A DNA stretch of 50,952 nucleotides from an uncultured Brachyspira sp. (GTDB lineage: Bacteria; Spirochaetota; Brachyspiria; Brachyspirales; Brachyspiraceae): NCBI RefSeq assembly GCF_944390845.1, contig NZ_CALXRM010000017.1, forward strand, positions 1-50,952. The letters are read 5' to 3'. Of this stretch, positions 30,224-38,918 are shown one piece after another; position 1 is the first letter of the stretch; the number at the start of each line of letters is the position of its first letter. Below the pieces are notes generated by a model that was given only the letters and a program-made list of their open reading frames with translations, was not told the origin of the DNA and did not search any database. Made by a program: the position numbers and the translations under genes.

Positions 30224-30831
30224 ATACCTAAATAACTATATTTTATAAATTTCTATATTTTTATAAATGCATTATCAACTTTTTTGACGCATACACTCTG
30301 CGGGCTTCGCCAAAGTTGCTGCCATACATACACCTACGGTGGACTTCATCAGGTACTCCCTTCGGTCGCTGCAAACGCAAATACTACAGATTAATATTTT
30401 AAGAATATGCATCAAATATGGTATAATACCCTAGTTTTAAGTAAAAAATGCACTCTTTCACAAAGCCTATAAAAGTTTATGAAGTATTATAATACTCTTT
30501 TGGCTGCAAAAAAAACCTTATATCCTCAACAGGCTCGGATACGCTTCGCGAAAGTGCAAGGATAGAATTAGTACTAAATCATACTAATTTTATTTTACAT
30601 GTAATATAAACTATTAATTTAAGCACACCTAAAGGTGTACTTCGTCAAGTCAAATATAGCCTTTTTGCTTCTCTCCGTAGGCTGGCTTCGTCTGTGGCAT
30701 ACCACAGGGACTCCATGCAGTCGCAAAGAAGTTGGGTCTTGCGTAAGCACACAGAGTGGTAGGCAAAGCCCCATATATAAAAAAGAAAATATAATTTTAT
30801 TTTTGACAAAATATAGTTGTTTAGGTATATA
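30224..30831. repeat. Interspersed element with outward promoters (copy R2)
   Basis: This copy fills most of the gene-free stretch 30088-30837. Both ends are inverted versions of the same sequence: the left starts TATACCTAAATAACTATA at 30224, and the right ends with TTGACA (30803-30808), a 17-base spacer and TATATA (30826-30831). GC-richer modules lie inside: TCTGCGGGCTTCGCC near 30297, TCGGATACGCTTCGCGAA near 30534, and the GGCAAAGCCCC module near 30762. About 100 bases (30517-30625) closely match 43304-43412. No convincing protein is encoded. The right promoter fires into the 3' end of the convergent efflux gene. Confidence 0.7.
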
Positions 30832-30837
30832 TTAAAA

Positions 30838-31716
30838 TTATTTATAAGCTTCTATATGTATAGTAGGCTCTATATTTAACTTTTCTCTAATAGCATTCTC
30901 AAAAGTACTAGCATTCTTATGTGCTTCAAGTACAGTCATATCTTGAGGAAAACGCATATGGAAAGTAATTTCTGTATGTGCCCCATAAGTATGTATATGA
31001 AAATGGTGCAAATTAGTAGAATCGCTGTTTATATTAAGTTCATTGGCAATATTATTTATTTCTTTTATAATATCCTCTGAAGGACTTTCACCTATTAATG
31101 GTTTTACACTGGATCTAATAACATCATAAGCAGCATAAAATATTACAAGTGAAACTAATATACTTAAAACACTGTCTATCCACCAGAAACTTTTACCGAA
31201 TACAATACCAACCAATATAATTATAGATGTAATACTGTCGCTTCTATGGTGCCAAGCATCAGCATATAATGATTTAGAACCAGATTTTCTATATCCCCAA
31301 AAAGAATATTGAGCCAACAATTCTTTTATAAGTATAGAAACTACCATAGCAATTATAGCCATAGTTGTAAATGAAGCTGTTTTTTTATTCATAATATTTT
31401 TTATAGCTTCAGAAAAGAAACTATAACCTATAAATACAAGCATTATTCCAACTATAAAACTTGTTATAAGTTCTATTCTTCCATGTCCGAATGGATGTTC
31501 TTCATCAGGCGGTCTTTTAGAGAATATTCCGCCTATAATAACAATAACACTGCTTATACAGTCACTCAATGAATGCCATGCATCTGCCATAATAGAAAGA
31601 GATCCAGTCAAAACCCCTACTGCATATTTAAAAACAAACAATACTATGTTAACGATAACAGATACAATACCTTCAATTATCATATATTTAGATTTTTTCT
31701 CATCACTCATATTCAT
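30838..31716 (-). CDS. Cation diffusion facilitator transporter
   Basis: A 292-residue membrane antiporter exporting divalent metal (Zn, Fe, Mn or Co) in exchange for protons. About six helices carry two metal-site motifs, ADAWHSLSD at 44-52 and ADAWHHRSD at 152-160, and a soluble C-terminal domain (about 205-292) contains HHFHIHTYGAH-type histidines. CGGAG lies 8 bases before the ATG. The TAA stop sits only 6 bases from the end of a repeat element whose promoter points into this gene from the 3' side. The metal is not identifiable. Confidence 0.92.
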   Translation of the reverse strand: MNMSDEKKSKYMIIEGIVSVIVNIVLFVFKYAVGVLTGSLSIMADAWHSLSDCISSVIVIIGGIFSKRPPDEEHPFGHGRIELITSFIVGIMLVFIGYSFFSEAIKNIMNKKTASFTTMAIIAMVVSILIKELLAQYSFWGYRKSGSKSLYADAWHHRSDSITSIIILVGIVFGKSFWWIDSVLSILVSLVIFYAAYDVIRSSVKPLIGESPSEDIIKEINNIANELNINSDSTNLHHFHIHTYGAHTEITFHMRFPQDMTVLEAHKNASTFENAIREKLNIEPTIHIEAYK

Positions 31717-31878
31717 ACCAATACTCCGAACATTTTAATTGTTTATCATTTAAAGATAATCAATTTAATATAAAATGTCAATTGTAGAAATATAAATTGT
31801 TGTTTACAGATTAGAATGTTGTAACTTTAATTAAAATCATATAACTAATATAAGAATCATCAAAATCAAATTAATATC

Positions 31879-31907
31879 TTGATAAAAGTGCAGTTTTTTG
31901 TTAATAT
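31879..31907 (+). promoter_or_regulatory. Promoter for fabD
   Basis: TTGATA (31879-31884), a 17-base spacer and TAATAT (31902-31907), 50 bases before the chosen ATG. Confidence 0.5.
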
Positions 31908-31957
31908 TTTATAAAACAATTATGTTAATAAAAAATATATTAAAAAGGAGAATAAAT

Positions 31958-32869
31958 ATGTCTAATATAGCTTTTCTATTTCCTGGTCAAGGTTCTCAAA
32001 GTGTAGGTATGGGAAAATCTTTATATGATAATATTGCTGAATCTAAAGCAATATTTGATAAGGCTGCTAATATTTTAGATGATGTAGATATTAAAGCATT
32101 ATGTTTTGAAGGAACTGAAGAAGACCTTAAAAAGACTGAAAATACTCAGCCTGCTTTAGTTACTGTTGGTATGGCTGCTTATGAAGCTTTAAAAGCTAAA
32201 GGTGTTAAAGGTAATTTATTTGCAGGACACAGTTTAGGAGAAATCACTGCTCTTTCAGCTGCTGGTTATATATCATTTGAAGATGCAGTAAAAATTGCTA
32301 GAACAAGAGGTTTATTAATGGCTAAAGCTGGTGCTGATGCTCCTTATGGTATGGCTGCTGTATTAGGATTAACTTATGATGATGTAGCAAAATGCATGCC
32401 TGAAAATAAAGAAGTTGTTGCAGCTAATTATAACTTAAAAGATCAAATAGTTATATCCGGATTATTAAGTGCTATTGAAGCAGTTACTCCAAAACTTCAG
32501 GAAGCTGGTGCTAAAAGAGTACTTCCTTTAAAAGTATCTGGTGCTTTCCATTCACCATTTATGAAACCTGCTGCTGACAGTTTAAAAGAATTCTTAGAAA
32601 AAATAGAATTCCATAATAATGAAAATAAAGTTTTATCAAATGTTACAGCTGAAGTTCATGAATTTGACTCTATTAAAGAAAATTTATATAAACAAATGTT
32701 CTCTACTGTTAGATGGTATGACAGTATGATCAATATGCAGAAATTAGGAATTACTAAAGTATTTGAATGCGGTCCTGGAAAAGTATTGATTGGTATGAGT
32801 AAAAAAATTACTCCTGATATTGAAGCATTACCTGTATTTGATATTGATTCTTTAAATGCTGCTTTATAA
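31958..32869 (+). CDS. fabD: Malonyl-CoA:ACP transacylase
   Basis: A 303-residue enzyme moving malonyl from CoA to acyl carrier protein for fatty acid synthesis. I chose the ATG at 31958 because AAGGAG precedes it and the protein then begins directly with the family start (FLFPGQGSQ). The in-frame start 20 codons upstream has no such site. The nucleophile Ser92 lies in GHSLGE and the catalytic His198 in GAFHSP. The gene stands alone, without other fab genes. Confidence 0.95.
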   Translation: MSNIAFLFPGQGSQSVGMGKSLYDNIAESKAIFDKAANILDDVDIKALCFEGTEEDLKKTENTQPALVTVGMAAYEALKAKGVKGNLFAGHSLGEITALSAAGYISFEDAVKIARTRGLLMAKAGADAPYGMAAVLGLTYDDVAKCMPENKEVVAANYNLKDQIVISGLLSAIEAVTPKLQEAGAKRVLPLKVSGAFHSPFMKPAADSLKEFLEKIEFHNNENKVLSNVTAEVHEFDSIKENLYKQMFSTVRWYDSMINMQKLGITKVFECGPGKVLIGMSKKITPDIEALPVFDIDSLNAAL

Positions 32870-32896
32870 TTTTATAATATAGTTAAATAAAAATAA

Positions 32897-32934
32897 AAGC
32901 TGATAATTGATATAAAGTTGATTATCAGCTTATT
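32897..32934 (+). terminator. Terminator after fabD
   Basis: AAGCTGATAAT (32897-32907) pairs with ATTATCAGCTT (32921-32931), followed by a moderately T-rich tail that runs into the repeat element. Confidence 0.7.
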
Positions 32935-32936
32935 TA

Positions 32937-33269
32937 TATATACCTAAACAACTATATTTTGTCCAAAATAAATTTATATTTTTGTTTTTATATCTGGGGC
33001 TTTGCCCACCACTCTGTGTGCTTCTCAAGTACCCCAGTTCTTTTGTTGGCACAAAGAACCAAAAAGACTGCATTTTTATGGTATATCCTACATTTAATCG
33101 GCATGTTTTTTTAGTATAAAGTTATAGCGATTGCGTTTTCGCAAAGCGTATCCGAGCTTGCCGAGGATATAGCTACTTTGACGAAGTCCGCAGAGCGTAT
33201 GCGGCAAAAAAGTAGATAAAATTTACATAAAGTGCATCATTTGACAAACTTAAAAATTTTTAGTATATA
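32937..33269. repeat. Interspersed element with outward promoters (copy R3)
   Basis: This copy fills the 425-base gap after fabD. The left end reads TATACCTAAACAACTATA and on the minus strand carries a -10/-35 pair with a damaged -35. The right end has TTGACA (33241-33246), a 17-base spacer and TATATA (33264-33269) overlapping TATAAT. Its interior aligns with copy R5: the GGGCTTTGCCC module, the GACTGCATTTTTATGGTATA stretch, ATAAAGTTATAG and GTAGATAAAATTTA. A GC-rich insert at about 33140-33210, absent from this position in R5, interrupts it. Confidence 0.75.
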
Positions 33270-33271
33270 AT
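33241..33271 (+). promoter_or_regulatory. Repeat-borne promoter for the ankyrin gene
   Basis: TTGACA (33241-33246) with TATATA at 17 bases (33264-33269) or TATAAT at 19 bases (33266-33271). The ankyrin ATG follows 24 bases after the -10 box, with no other promoter between, so the element's end is positioned to drive that gene. Confidence 0.65.
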
Positions 33272-33294
33272 AATAAAATAAATAGGAAAAAACA

Positions 33295-33936
33295 ATGATA
33301 AAAATTATAAATTATTCTGCAATTATAATATTATTTATATCAGCAAATCTTTTTGGAAATACAGATTTTTTTAATGCTGTACACCGAGGTGACATTAATG
33401 CAGTATCTAAATATATAAAAAATGGAATTGATATAAATATTCAAGACAATAGAAAAAGAACTGCTTTAATGATAGCCGTTTATAAAAATGATATAAATAT
33501 GGTGAAACTTTTAGTGAATAATAATGCTGATGTTAATATACAAGATGAAAATCTGAACTCTCCTTTTTTATATGCAGGTGCCAGAGGCTTGCTTGATATA
33601 TTAAAATTATTATATAAAAAAGCTGATAGTATAAATGTTCTTAATATTTATGGAGGAAATGCCTTAATACCAGCATGCGAAAAAGGACATTTAGAAACTG
33701 TTAGATTTTTACTTGAAAATACTGATATAAATGTTAATCATATAAATAAATTATCTTGGACAGCCTTACTTGAAGTTGTAATATTAGGTAATGACAGTAA
33801 AAATTATGTTGAGATAGTGAAATTACTTTTAAAGCATGGTGCCGATAAAAATATAAAAGATAATAATGGTAATGATGCCTTATATTATGCTAAAACTAAA
33901 GGATTCAAAAATATAGAAAAATTATTAACAAATTAA
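33295..33936 (+). CDS. Secreted ankyrin-repeat protein
   Basis: A 213-residue protein with an N-terminal signal-like hydrophobic segment (about 1-20, ending SANLFG) followed by five to six ankyrin repeats (about 24-213), recognised by phrases such as NSPFLYAGARG, GNALIPACEKGHLETVRFLL and LLLKHGADKNIKDNNG. Ankyrin repeats mediate protein binding; export suggests a periplasmic or surface role. AGGAA precedes the ATG. The only visible promoter is the right end of a repeat element. A good terminator follows. Confidence 0.85.
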   Translation: MIKIINYSAIIILFISANLFGNTDFFNAVHRGDINAVSKYIKNGIDINIQDNRKRTALMIAVYKNDINMVKLLVNNNADVNIQDENLNSPFLYAGARGLLDILKLLYKKADSINVLNIYGGNALIPACEKGHLETVRFLLENTDINVNHINKLSWTALLEVVILGNDSKNYVEIVKLLLKHGADKNIKDNNGNDALYYAKTKGFKNIEKLLTN

Positions 33937-33952
33937 AGTTATTATAAAAAAT

Positions 33953-33984
33953 AAGGGCATATAAAATTAATTATATGCCCTTTT
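33953..33984. terminator. Bidirectional terminator
   Basis: AAGGGCATATAA (33953-33964) pairs with TTATATGCCCTT (33971-33982), flanked by A and T runs, between the convergent ankyrin and ahpC genes. Confidence 0.88.
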
Positions 33985-34007
33985 CATTTATGGTATATTT
34001 ACAATAA

Positions 34008-34571
34008 TTATAGTTTACCAACTAAATCAATTCCTGGTTTCAAAGTGCTAGCACCTGGTTTCCATTTAGCAGGACAAACTTCTCCGCCATGTTCAGCTAC
34101 ATATTGAGCAGCCTGAACTTTACGTAATAATTCATTAGCATCTCTACCGATTCCCATGTCATGTACTTCATAAGCTTTGATTTCACCTTGTGGGTTTACA
34201 ATAAAGCTTCCGCGTAATGCTTTACCTTCTTCTTCTACATATACTTCAAAGAATTTTGCTAATACTCCTGTTGGATCTCCTAGCATTGTATATTTAAGAT
34301 TTTTAATAGTTGGTGTAGCATCTGCCCAAGCTTTGTGTACAAAATGTGTATCTTCAGAAACTGAATATACTTCACAATTAATTTTCTTTAATTCATCATA
34401 TACTGTTCCTAAATCAGCTAATTCTGTAGGACATACAAAAGTAAAGTCTGCTGGATAAAAGAAGAATACACTCCATTTTCCCAAAACATCTTTAGTTTCA
34501 ACTGTTTTGAATTCTCCGTCTTGATAAGCTTCTACTTTAAAATCTATAAGTTTTTTATTTATTAAACTCAT
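34008..34571 (-). CDS. ahpC: Typical 2-Cys peroxiredoxin
   Basis: A 187-residue alkyl hydroperoxide reductase subunit C reducing H2O2 and organic peroxides. The peroxidatic Cys47 lies in FTFVCPTE and the resolving Cys166 in EVCPAKW, both intact; the C-terminal GASTLKPG segment is typical of AhpC. AAGGAG precedes the ATG. No ahpF gene is adjacent, so the reductant is supplied from elsewhere. It would be important for an oxygen-sensitive gut anaerobe. Confidence 0.95.
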   Translation of the reverse strand: MSLINKKLIDFKVEAYQDGEFKTVETKDVLGKWSVFFFYPADFTFVCPTELADLGTVYDELKKINCEVYSVSEDTHFVHKAWADATPTIKNLKYTMLGDPTGVLAKFFEVYVEEEGKALRGSFIVNPQGEIKAYEVHDMGIGRDANELLRKVQAAQYVAEHGGEVCPAKWKPGASTLKPGIDLVGKL

Positions 34572-34605
34572 TTATAACTCCTTTTACTAATGTTCGTATA
34601 CTCTA

Positions 34606-34634
34606 ACAATACATTAAATAATAGTTTTTGTCAA
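34606..34634 (-). promoter_or_regulatory. Promoter for ahpC
   Basis: On the minus strand, TTGACA (34634-34629) and TATTGT (34611-34606) are separated by 17 bases; the ATG is 34 bases downstream. Confidence 0.65.
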
Positions 34635-34723
34635 GTAAAAAATAATACAAATTGAGAAAAATTACTAAAAAATTAAAATATATTTTTATAATTCATATAA
34701 AATAAAAACTTAAGCAAAATAAA

Positions 34724-34752
34724 TTGACAAAATAATTTCAGTATAATAAAAT
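34724..34752 (+). promoter_or_regulatory. Promoter for yqeK-hflX
   Basis: TTGACA (34724-34729), a 17-base spacer and TAAAAT (34747-34752), 36 bases before the ATG. Confidence 0.6.
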
Positions 34753-34788
34753 AATTCAATAAAAATAATTAATAATCAGAGTGCGATA

Positions 34789-35358
34789 ATGAAAGAATTT
34801 ACTAATCAAGAATTAGAAATAAAAAATTATATAGAAAAATATTTACCATTTAGAGAAAAACATATACTTTCAACTAGGGAGCTTTCTATTGAAATAGCTG
34901 AAAAATATAATGCAGATACAAATAAAGCTTCACTTGCCGCATTATGTCATGATTTAGGAAAAAGATACAAAGATGATGAAATGCGTAAAATAATACTTGA
35001 AAATGATAAAATGGAATATCCTAATTATATAACAGGAGCTTTATTGCATGCCAGAGTAAGTGCTATAATAACAGAAAAAGAATTTAATATAACAGATAAA
35101 GAAATTATAGATGCTATAGAAAGTCATACTGTAGGACATGGAAATATGACTATGCTTGAAAAAATAATATATGCATCTGATTATCTTGAACCTACACGCA
35201 AACTTGAAGCTGCTGATAGAATTAGAGAAAAAATATTCATAGATTTTGACGGGGCATTCTTAGATGTTGTGTTAGAATCTATACAGTTTGTATTGAGCAA
35301 AAAGCAATATTTATCTGATAAAACAATAGAACTTTATAATTCATTAGTAATTAGGTAA
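34789..35358 (+). CDS. yqeK: HD-domain hydrolase, YqeK-like Ap4A hydrolase
   Basis: A 189-residue HD-superfamily protein. The metal residues are visible in LCHDLGKRY (about 63-71), LHARVSA (about 85-91) and ESHTVGH (about 109-115). The motif spacing, length and C-terminal ASDYLEPTRK stretch match YqeK, a symmetrical diadenosine-tetraphosphate hydrolase, often encoded with nadD and rsfS; neither is here. It lies 9 bases upstream of hflX, probably in one operon. Confidence 0.85.
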   Translation: MKEFTNQELEIKNYIEKYLPFREKHILSTRELSIEIAEKYNADTNKASLAALCHDLGKRYKDDEMRKIILENDKMEYPNYITGALLHARVSAIITEKEFNITDKEIIDAIESHTVGHGNMTMLEKIIYASDYLEPTRKLEAADRIREKIFIDFDGAFLDVVLESIQFVLSKKQYLSDKTIELYNSLVIR

Positions 35359-35367
35359 CGATTTTTT

Positions 35368-36483
35368 ATGAACGAAGAATTAAACAAACCAAAAAAAGCA
35401 TATATAATATTTGTAGCAGACAGTAAACAGTATAGAAACAGTAAAATAAATATAAATAATATACTTAATGAGCTTTCTATGTTATGTGATACTGCTGGTT
35501 ATGAAGTCGTTAATAGATACTCTTTTATACAGCAAAAAATAACTGCCGGAACATATATAGGTACTGGTAAATTAGAAAGTCTTAAAGAAAGTGCTGTAAC
35601 TGACGGTGTAGAATATTTCATATTTGATAATGAATTAAGCGGTTCACAGGTTAATGCTATAGAAGAAGGTTCTAATATAACTGCATTAACAAGAACTGAA
35701 ATAATATTAGAAATATTCGCTATGCGTGCCAAAACCATGACTGCTAAAATGCAGGTAGAATTGGCATTCTTGGAATTTGAATACCCTAGATTAAAAGGTA
35801 AAAGAACTAATTTAAGCCAAATAAAAGGCGGTATCGGTTTAAGAGGCGGTGCTGGTGAAAAGCAATTGGAATATGACAGAAGACGAGCAAGAGAAAGAAT
35901 ACATAAATTAAAATCACAATTAAGCAGAGTGGAAAAATCAGCAAGCACTGGAAGAAAAGGCAGAGGAAGTACATTCAGAATAGCAATAGTAGGTTATACA
36001 AATGCTGGTAAAAGCACCTTATTTAATTTACTTTGTAAAGAAAGTGTATATGTTGAAGATAAATTATTTGCTACTTTAGACACACATACAAGAAAATTAT
36101 ATATAAGCGATGATACCCCTGTAGAAGTTATAATAAGCGATACAGTTGGTTTTATAGACAGACTTCCTCATACTTTGGTAGCTTCATTTAAATCTACTCT
36201 ATCAGAAGTTGTTGAGGCTGATTTACTTCTTCATTTGGTTGATTCAAGCGATGAAAATATAGAAGAAAAAATGATTCAAGTTGAAAGCATTATTAAAGAA
36301 ATAGATGCCTCACATATAAAACGTATTGTTGTATTTAATAAAGTTGATGATATAGATGAAATACAAAAAAATAAAATATCAACTTCTTATGATGATTCAA
36401 TGTTTATAAGTGCCAGAAACAATATTAATATAGAATTGCTTAGAAAGAAAATACTTGACACTATATTAGAATTAAATAATTAA
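35368..36483 (+). CDS. hflX: Ribosome-associated GTPase HflX
   Basis: A 371-residue GTPase that splits stalled ribosomes under stress. The order is the HflX N-terminal domain (about 10-130), a glycine-rich stretch GGIGLRGGAGEKQLE (154-168), a basic coiled coil (about 170-195), and the G domain with the P-loop GYTNAGKST at 209-217, the DTVGFIDRLP switch and NKVDD. The protein is complete. The start follows the yqeK stop closely. Confidence 0.94.
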   Translation: MNEELNKPKKAYIIFVADSKQYRNSKININNILNELSMLCDTAGYEVVNRYSFIQQKITAGTYIGTGKLESLKESAVTDGVEYFIFDNELSGSQVNAIEEGSNITALTRTEIILEIFAMRAKTMTAKMQVELAFLEFEYPRLKGKRTNLSQIKGGIGLRGGAGEKQLEYDRRRARERIHKLKSQLSRVEKSASTGRKGRGSTFRIAIVGYTNAGKSTLFNLLCKESVYVEDKLFATLDTHTRKLYISDDTPVEVIISDTVGFIDRLPHTLVASFKSTLSEVVEADLLLHLVDSSDENIEEKMIQVESIIKEIDASHIKRIVVFNKVDDIDEIQKNKISTSYDDSMFISARNNINIELLRKKILDTILELNN

Positions 36484-36489
36484 AATAAA

Positions 36490-36948
36490 TTAATTCAATC
36501 TTCTTAGCTGGGCGAATATAATTACCCAAAAGTCTTCACCATTAATAGCATAATGTGATATTCCAAGATGTGTAAATTTATCACTCAGTATATTCAGTTT
36601 ATATTGATGCGAATTCATCCAGTAACTTACAACAGTTTCAGCATTTTTAAACCTATATGCAATATTCTCATCTGATGAAAATACTCTTATTCTATTTTCA
36701 TAAAGAAGCTCATCATACCTAGTATTATTGGGCCTTACATGAGAAAAACTAATAGCAAGCTCTTTTGCCCTTATATTAGCTATATTATTTAATTCTTCAC
36801 TTATTTCTAAAGGATATAACCCATCATTTTCTCTTATTTCATTAATAGATTTTAAAGCCAATTCTACATCTGAATTATTTTGAGAATATAACAGTACTGC
36901 ATTTAAGCAGCAAAATATAAATAAAATCTTAATTACTATATTATACAT
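36490..36948 (-). CDS. CAP/SCP-domain secreted protein
   Basis: A 152-residue protein with a signal peptide (about 1-21) and one CAP (SCP/PR-1-like) domain. Conserved cavity residues are visible: His in SFSHVRP (about 68-74), Glu in DENIAY, His in SHQYKLNILS and the closing WVIIFAQ. Bacterial CAP proteins are secreted or envelope proteins of varied and mostly unproven function. It is convergent with hflX, only 6 bases between stops. Confidence 0.82.
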   Translation of the reverse strand: MYNIVIKILFIFCCLNAVLLYSQNNSDVELALKSINEIRENDGLYPLEISEELNNIANIRAKELAISFSHVRPNNTRYDELLYENRIRVFSSDENIAYRFKNAETVVSYWMNSHQYKLNILSDKFTHLGISHYAINGEDFWVIIFAQLRRLN

Positions 36949-37018
36949 ATTTTACTTTTCAATTTATAATGAATTTTATATTTATTTATTCAACGGATAA
37001 TAATATAATATGTTTTAA

Positions 37019-38773
37019 TTATTTTTCAAGTCTCACCAGTAATTTATTTTTGTTATTTTCCGGTATATTAGAATGCGTTATATTATATATTATTCTTTTT
37101 CTTATCTTATCAATTATGCTTATTTCTTTATTTTGACAATATGACATAATATCTAAAATATTATTTGTTATATCAACTAAATACTCATTAGATTTTTTAG
37201 AACATAATCTAGTGTAAACTTTTAATATATATTCACCAAAATACTTTATAAGCTTTACATTATTAGCCAATATAGCAGCATTAAAATGATAGGCATATAC
37301 TTGTAATGCACTAATATTATCTTCTTTTATATATCTATCCAAAAATAAAGAAAACATTTTTATATATTCTAAACTTTTATTCTGAAGTTTTCTGCATATT
37401 TCTTCTTTATTTATTATATGAGTTGAATACTGTAAATCTAATACTAGAATATCATTTCTATCATAATCAAATACAATACTATCCTTAGAACAATCTAAAG
37501 GACTTTCTAATTTCAATCTTATATTTTCTATATATTTTAAATTTTTATTTATATTATTTGAATGAGATTTTTTCTTTCTAGTATTAACAACGAATAAATA
37601 TTCAACATTTTTAGTTTTATTGACTACAGACCTTTTAGCACCTCTATACTTAGTATACTCAGAAGTAACAATATCCAGCTTACCCACACTTTCAAGCATA
37701 GAAATTAAATCATCATATTCTATTATGCCGTCAGTAGAATAACTCATAATAATATGATTAGCATCTATATTATTTATCAAATTCATTAAAGCATCTTTTG
37801 CAGTTTTTTTATAACAATACAATGATTTAGTTTTTATCCAATCCTTTCTAATTCCGCCTTTATTAGTTTTCTTTCCATCAATATAAATATCTTTATTAAT
37901 AGCAGGCTTATCCCATAAAGCTATTGTATTTAATAAATGATAATTACTTCCATATTGATGCTGATTATAAGGCGGGTCTAAATATACTAAATCAAAATGC
38001 TTATTCTTATTTTGCTTCACAAATTCATTAGCATCTAACATACTTGCATGACATTTCTTTCCTTGAAATAAAGGAATCTGCTTTAATGATATATGAGATA
38101 ATATTCTATTTAAAGCATCTTTATTTCTTCCTCCGAAACCAGCATGAAAAGCTTTAAAAACACCAGATGTATTTGTATGAGTTGCTGATTCATATATGAT
38201 AGAAGCTATCAAATAATAATACTCTTTTTGATTTATAACTTTATTTTTGTAAAGTTCTTCTACATTATGTCTTATAATATCTATTCTTGAAGCATTATAC
38301 TGAGTATAAAAAAGTCTTTCATTCAATAAATCAGGATTATCATCATCTAAAGGAGCATAGTATTTGGATATATATCTGTCTTCATCATTAATAAAATCAA
38401 TATTATTAATCATATCTATAGTATTATTTACCCCTCCGGTATGAATAAACATATTATTTAAATCTTTAATATTAATTGTAAGGTGAGCATAGTTTAAAAC
38501 ATAAGAATAATATTCCCAATCATTTGAATAAACTTCCAAATTCATAGTTTTTAAAAGTCTTGACACACTGCCGCTTCCTGCAAATAAATCAAGTGCAGTA
38601 TTAATAGTATTATCTTCTTCTAGAATACTGAAAATAGTTCTTTCTATGAAAGGAAGAAGTCTTCTTTTATTACCAATATATGCTATTAAATTTTCTTTTA
38701 AATAATTATCTTTTATATTATTTTCCGTATTAGTTATCATAATCTTATTATCATAATATAGTTTACATAACAT
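37019..38773 (-). CDS. D12-class adenine-N6 DNA methyltransferase, probably orphan
   Basis: A 584-residue protein (573 if the Met at codon 12 is used; neither start has a clear ribosome-binding site). AYIGNKRRLLPFI (31-43) and DLFAGSGSVS (62-71) form the SAM site, and LDPPYN (265-270) is the catalytic motif IV, so the D12 adenine methyltransferase assignment is firm. Residues of about 410-584 form an extra helical region I cannot assign, possibly for target recognition or another activity. No restriction gene is adjacent; it may act in regulation or as phage protection. Isolation and added domain suggest horizontal acquisition. Confidence 0.85.
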   Translation of the reverse strand: MLCKLYYDNKIMITNTENNIKDNYLKENLIAYIGNKRRLLPFIERTIFSILEEDNTINTALDLFAGSGSVSRLLKTMNLEVYSNDWEYYSYVLNYAHLTINIKDLNNMFIHTGGVNNTIDMINNIDFINDEDRYISKYYAPLDDDNPDLLNERLFYTQYNASRIDIIRHNVEELYKNKVINQKEYYYLIASIIYESATHTNTSGVFKAFHAGFGGRNKDALNRILSHISLKQIPLFQGKKCHASMLDANEFVKQNKNKHFDLVYLDPPYNQHQYGSNYHLLNTIALWDKPAINKDIYIDGKKTNKGGIRKDWIKTKSLYCYKKTAKDALMNLINNIDANHIIMSYSTDGIIEYDDLISMLESVGKLDIVTSEYTKYRGAKRSVVNKTKNVEYLFVVNTRKKKSHSNNINKNLKYIENIRLKLESPLDCSKDSIVFDYDRNDILVLDLQYSTHIINKEEICRKLQNKSLEYIKMFSLFLDRYIKEDNISALQVYAYHFNAAILANNVKLIKYFGEYILKVYTRLCSKKSNEYLVDITNNILDIMSYCQNKEISIIDKIRKRIIYNITHSNIPENNKNKLLVRLEK

Positions 38774-38918
38774 ATTAACATAATATCATCAAAATATCAA
38801 TATTATATAATTAATTATTTTAGATAATAGTATTTACTATTTTTTATAATAGTTTATAGTATTTGCATTATTCTTTTATAAAAGAATTGATAGTAGATTA
38901 AATGAAGGGGTTGAGTTA

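Noticed and set aside
30635-30835. 66-codon frame in copy R2
   Set aside because: It covers repeat modules and the end promoter, with no conserved counterpart in the other copies.
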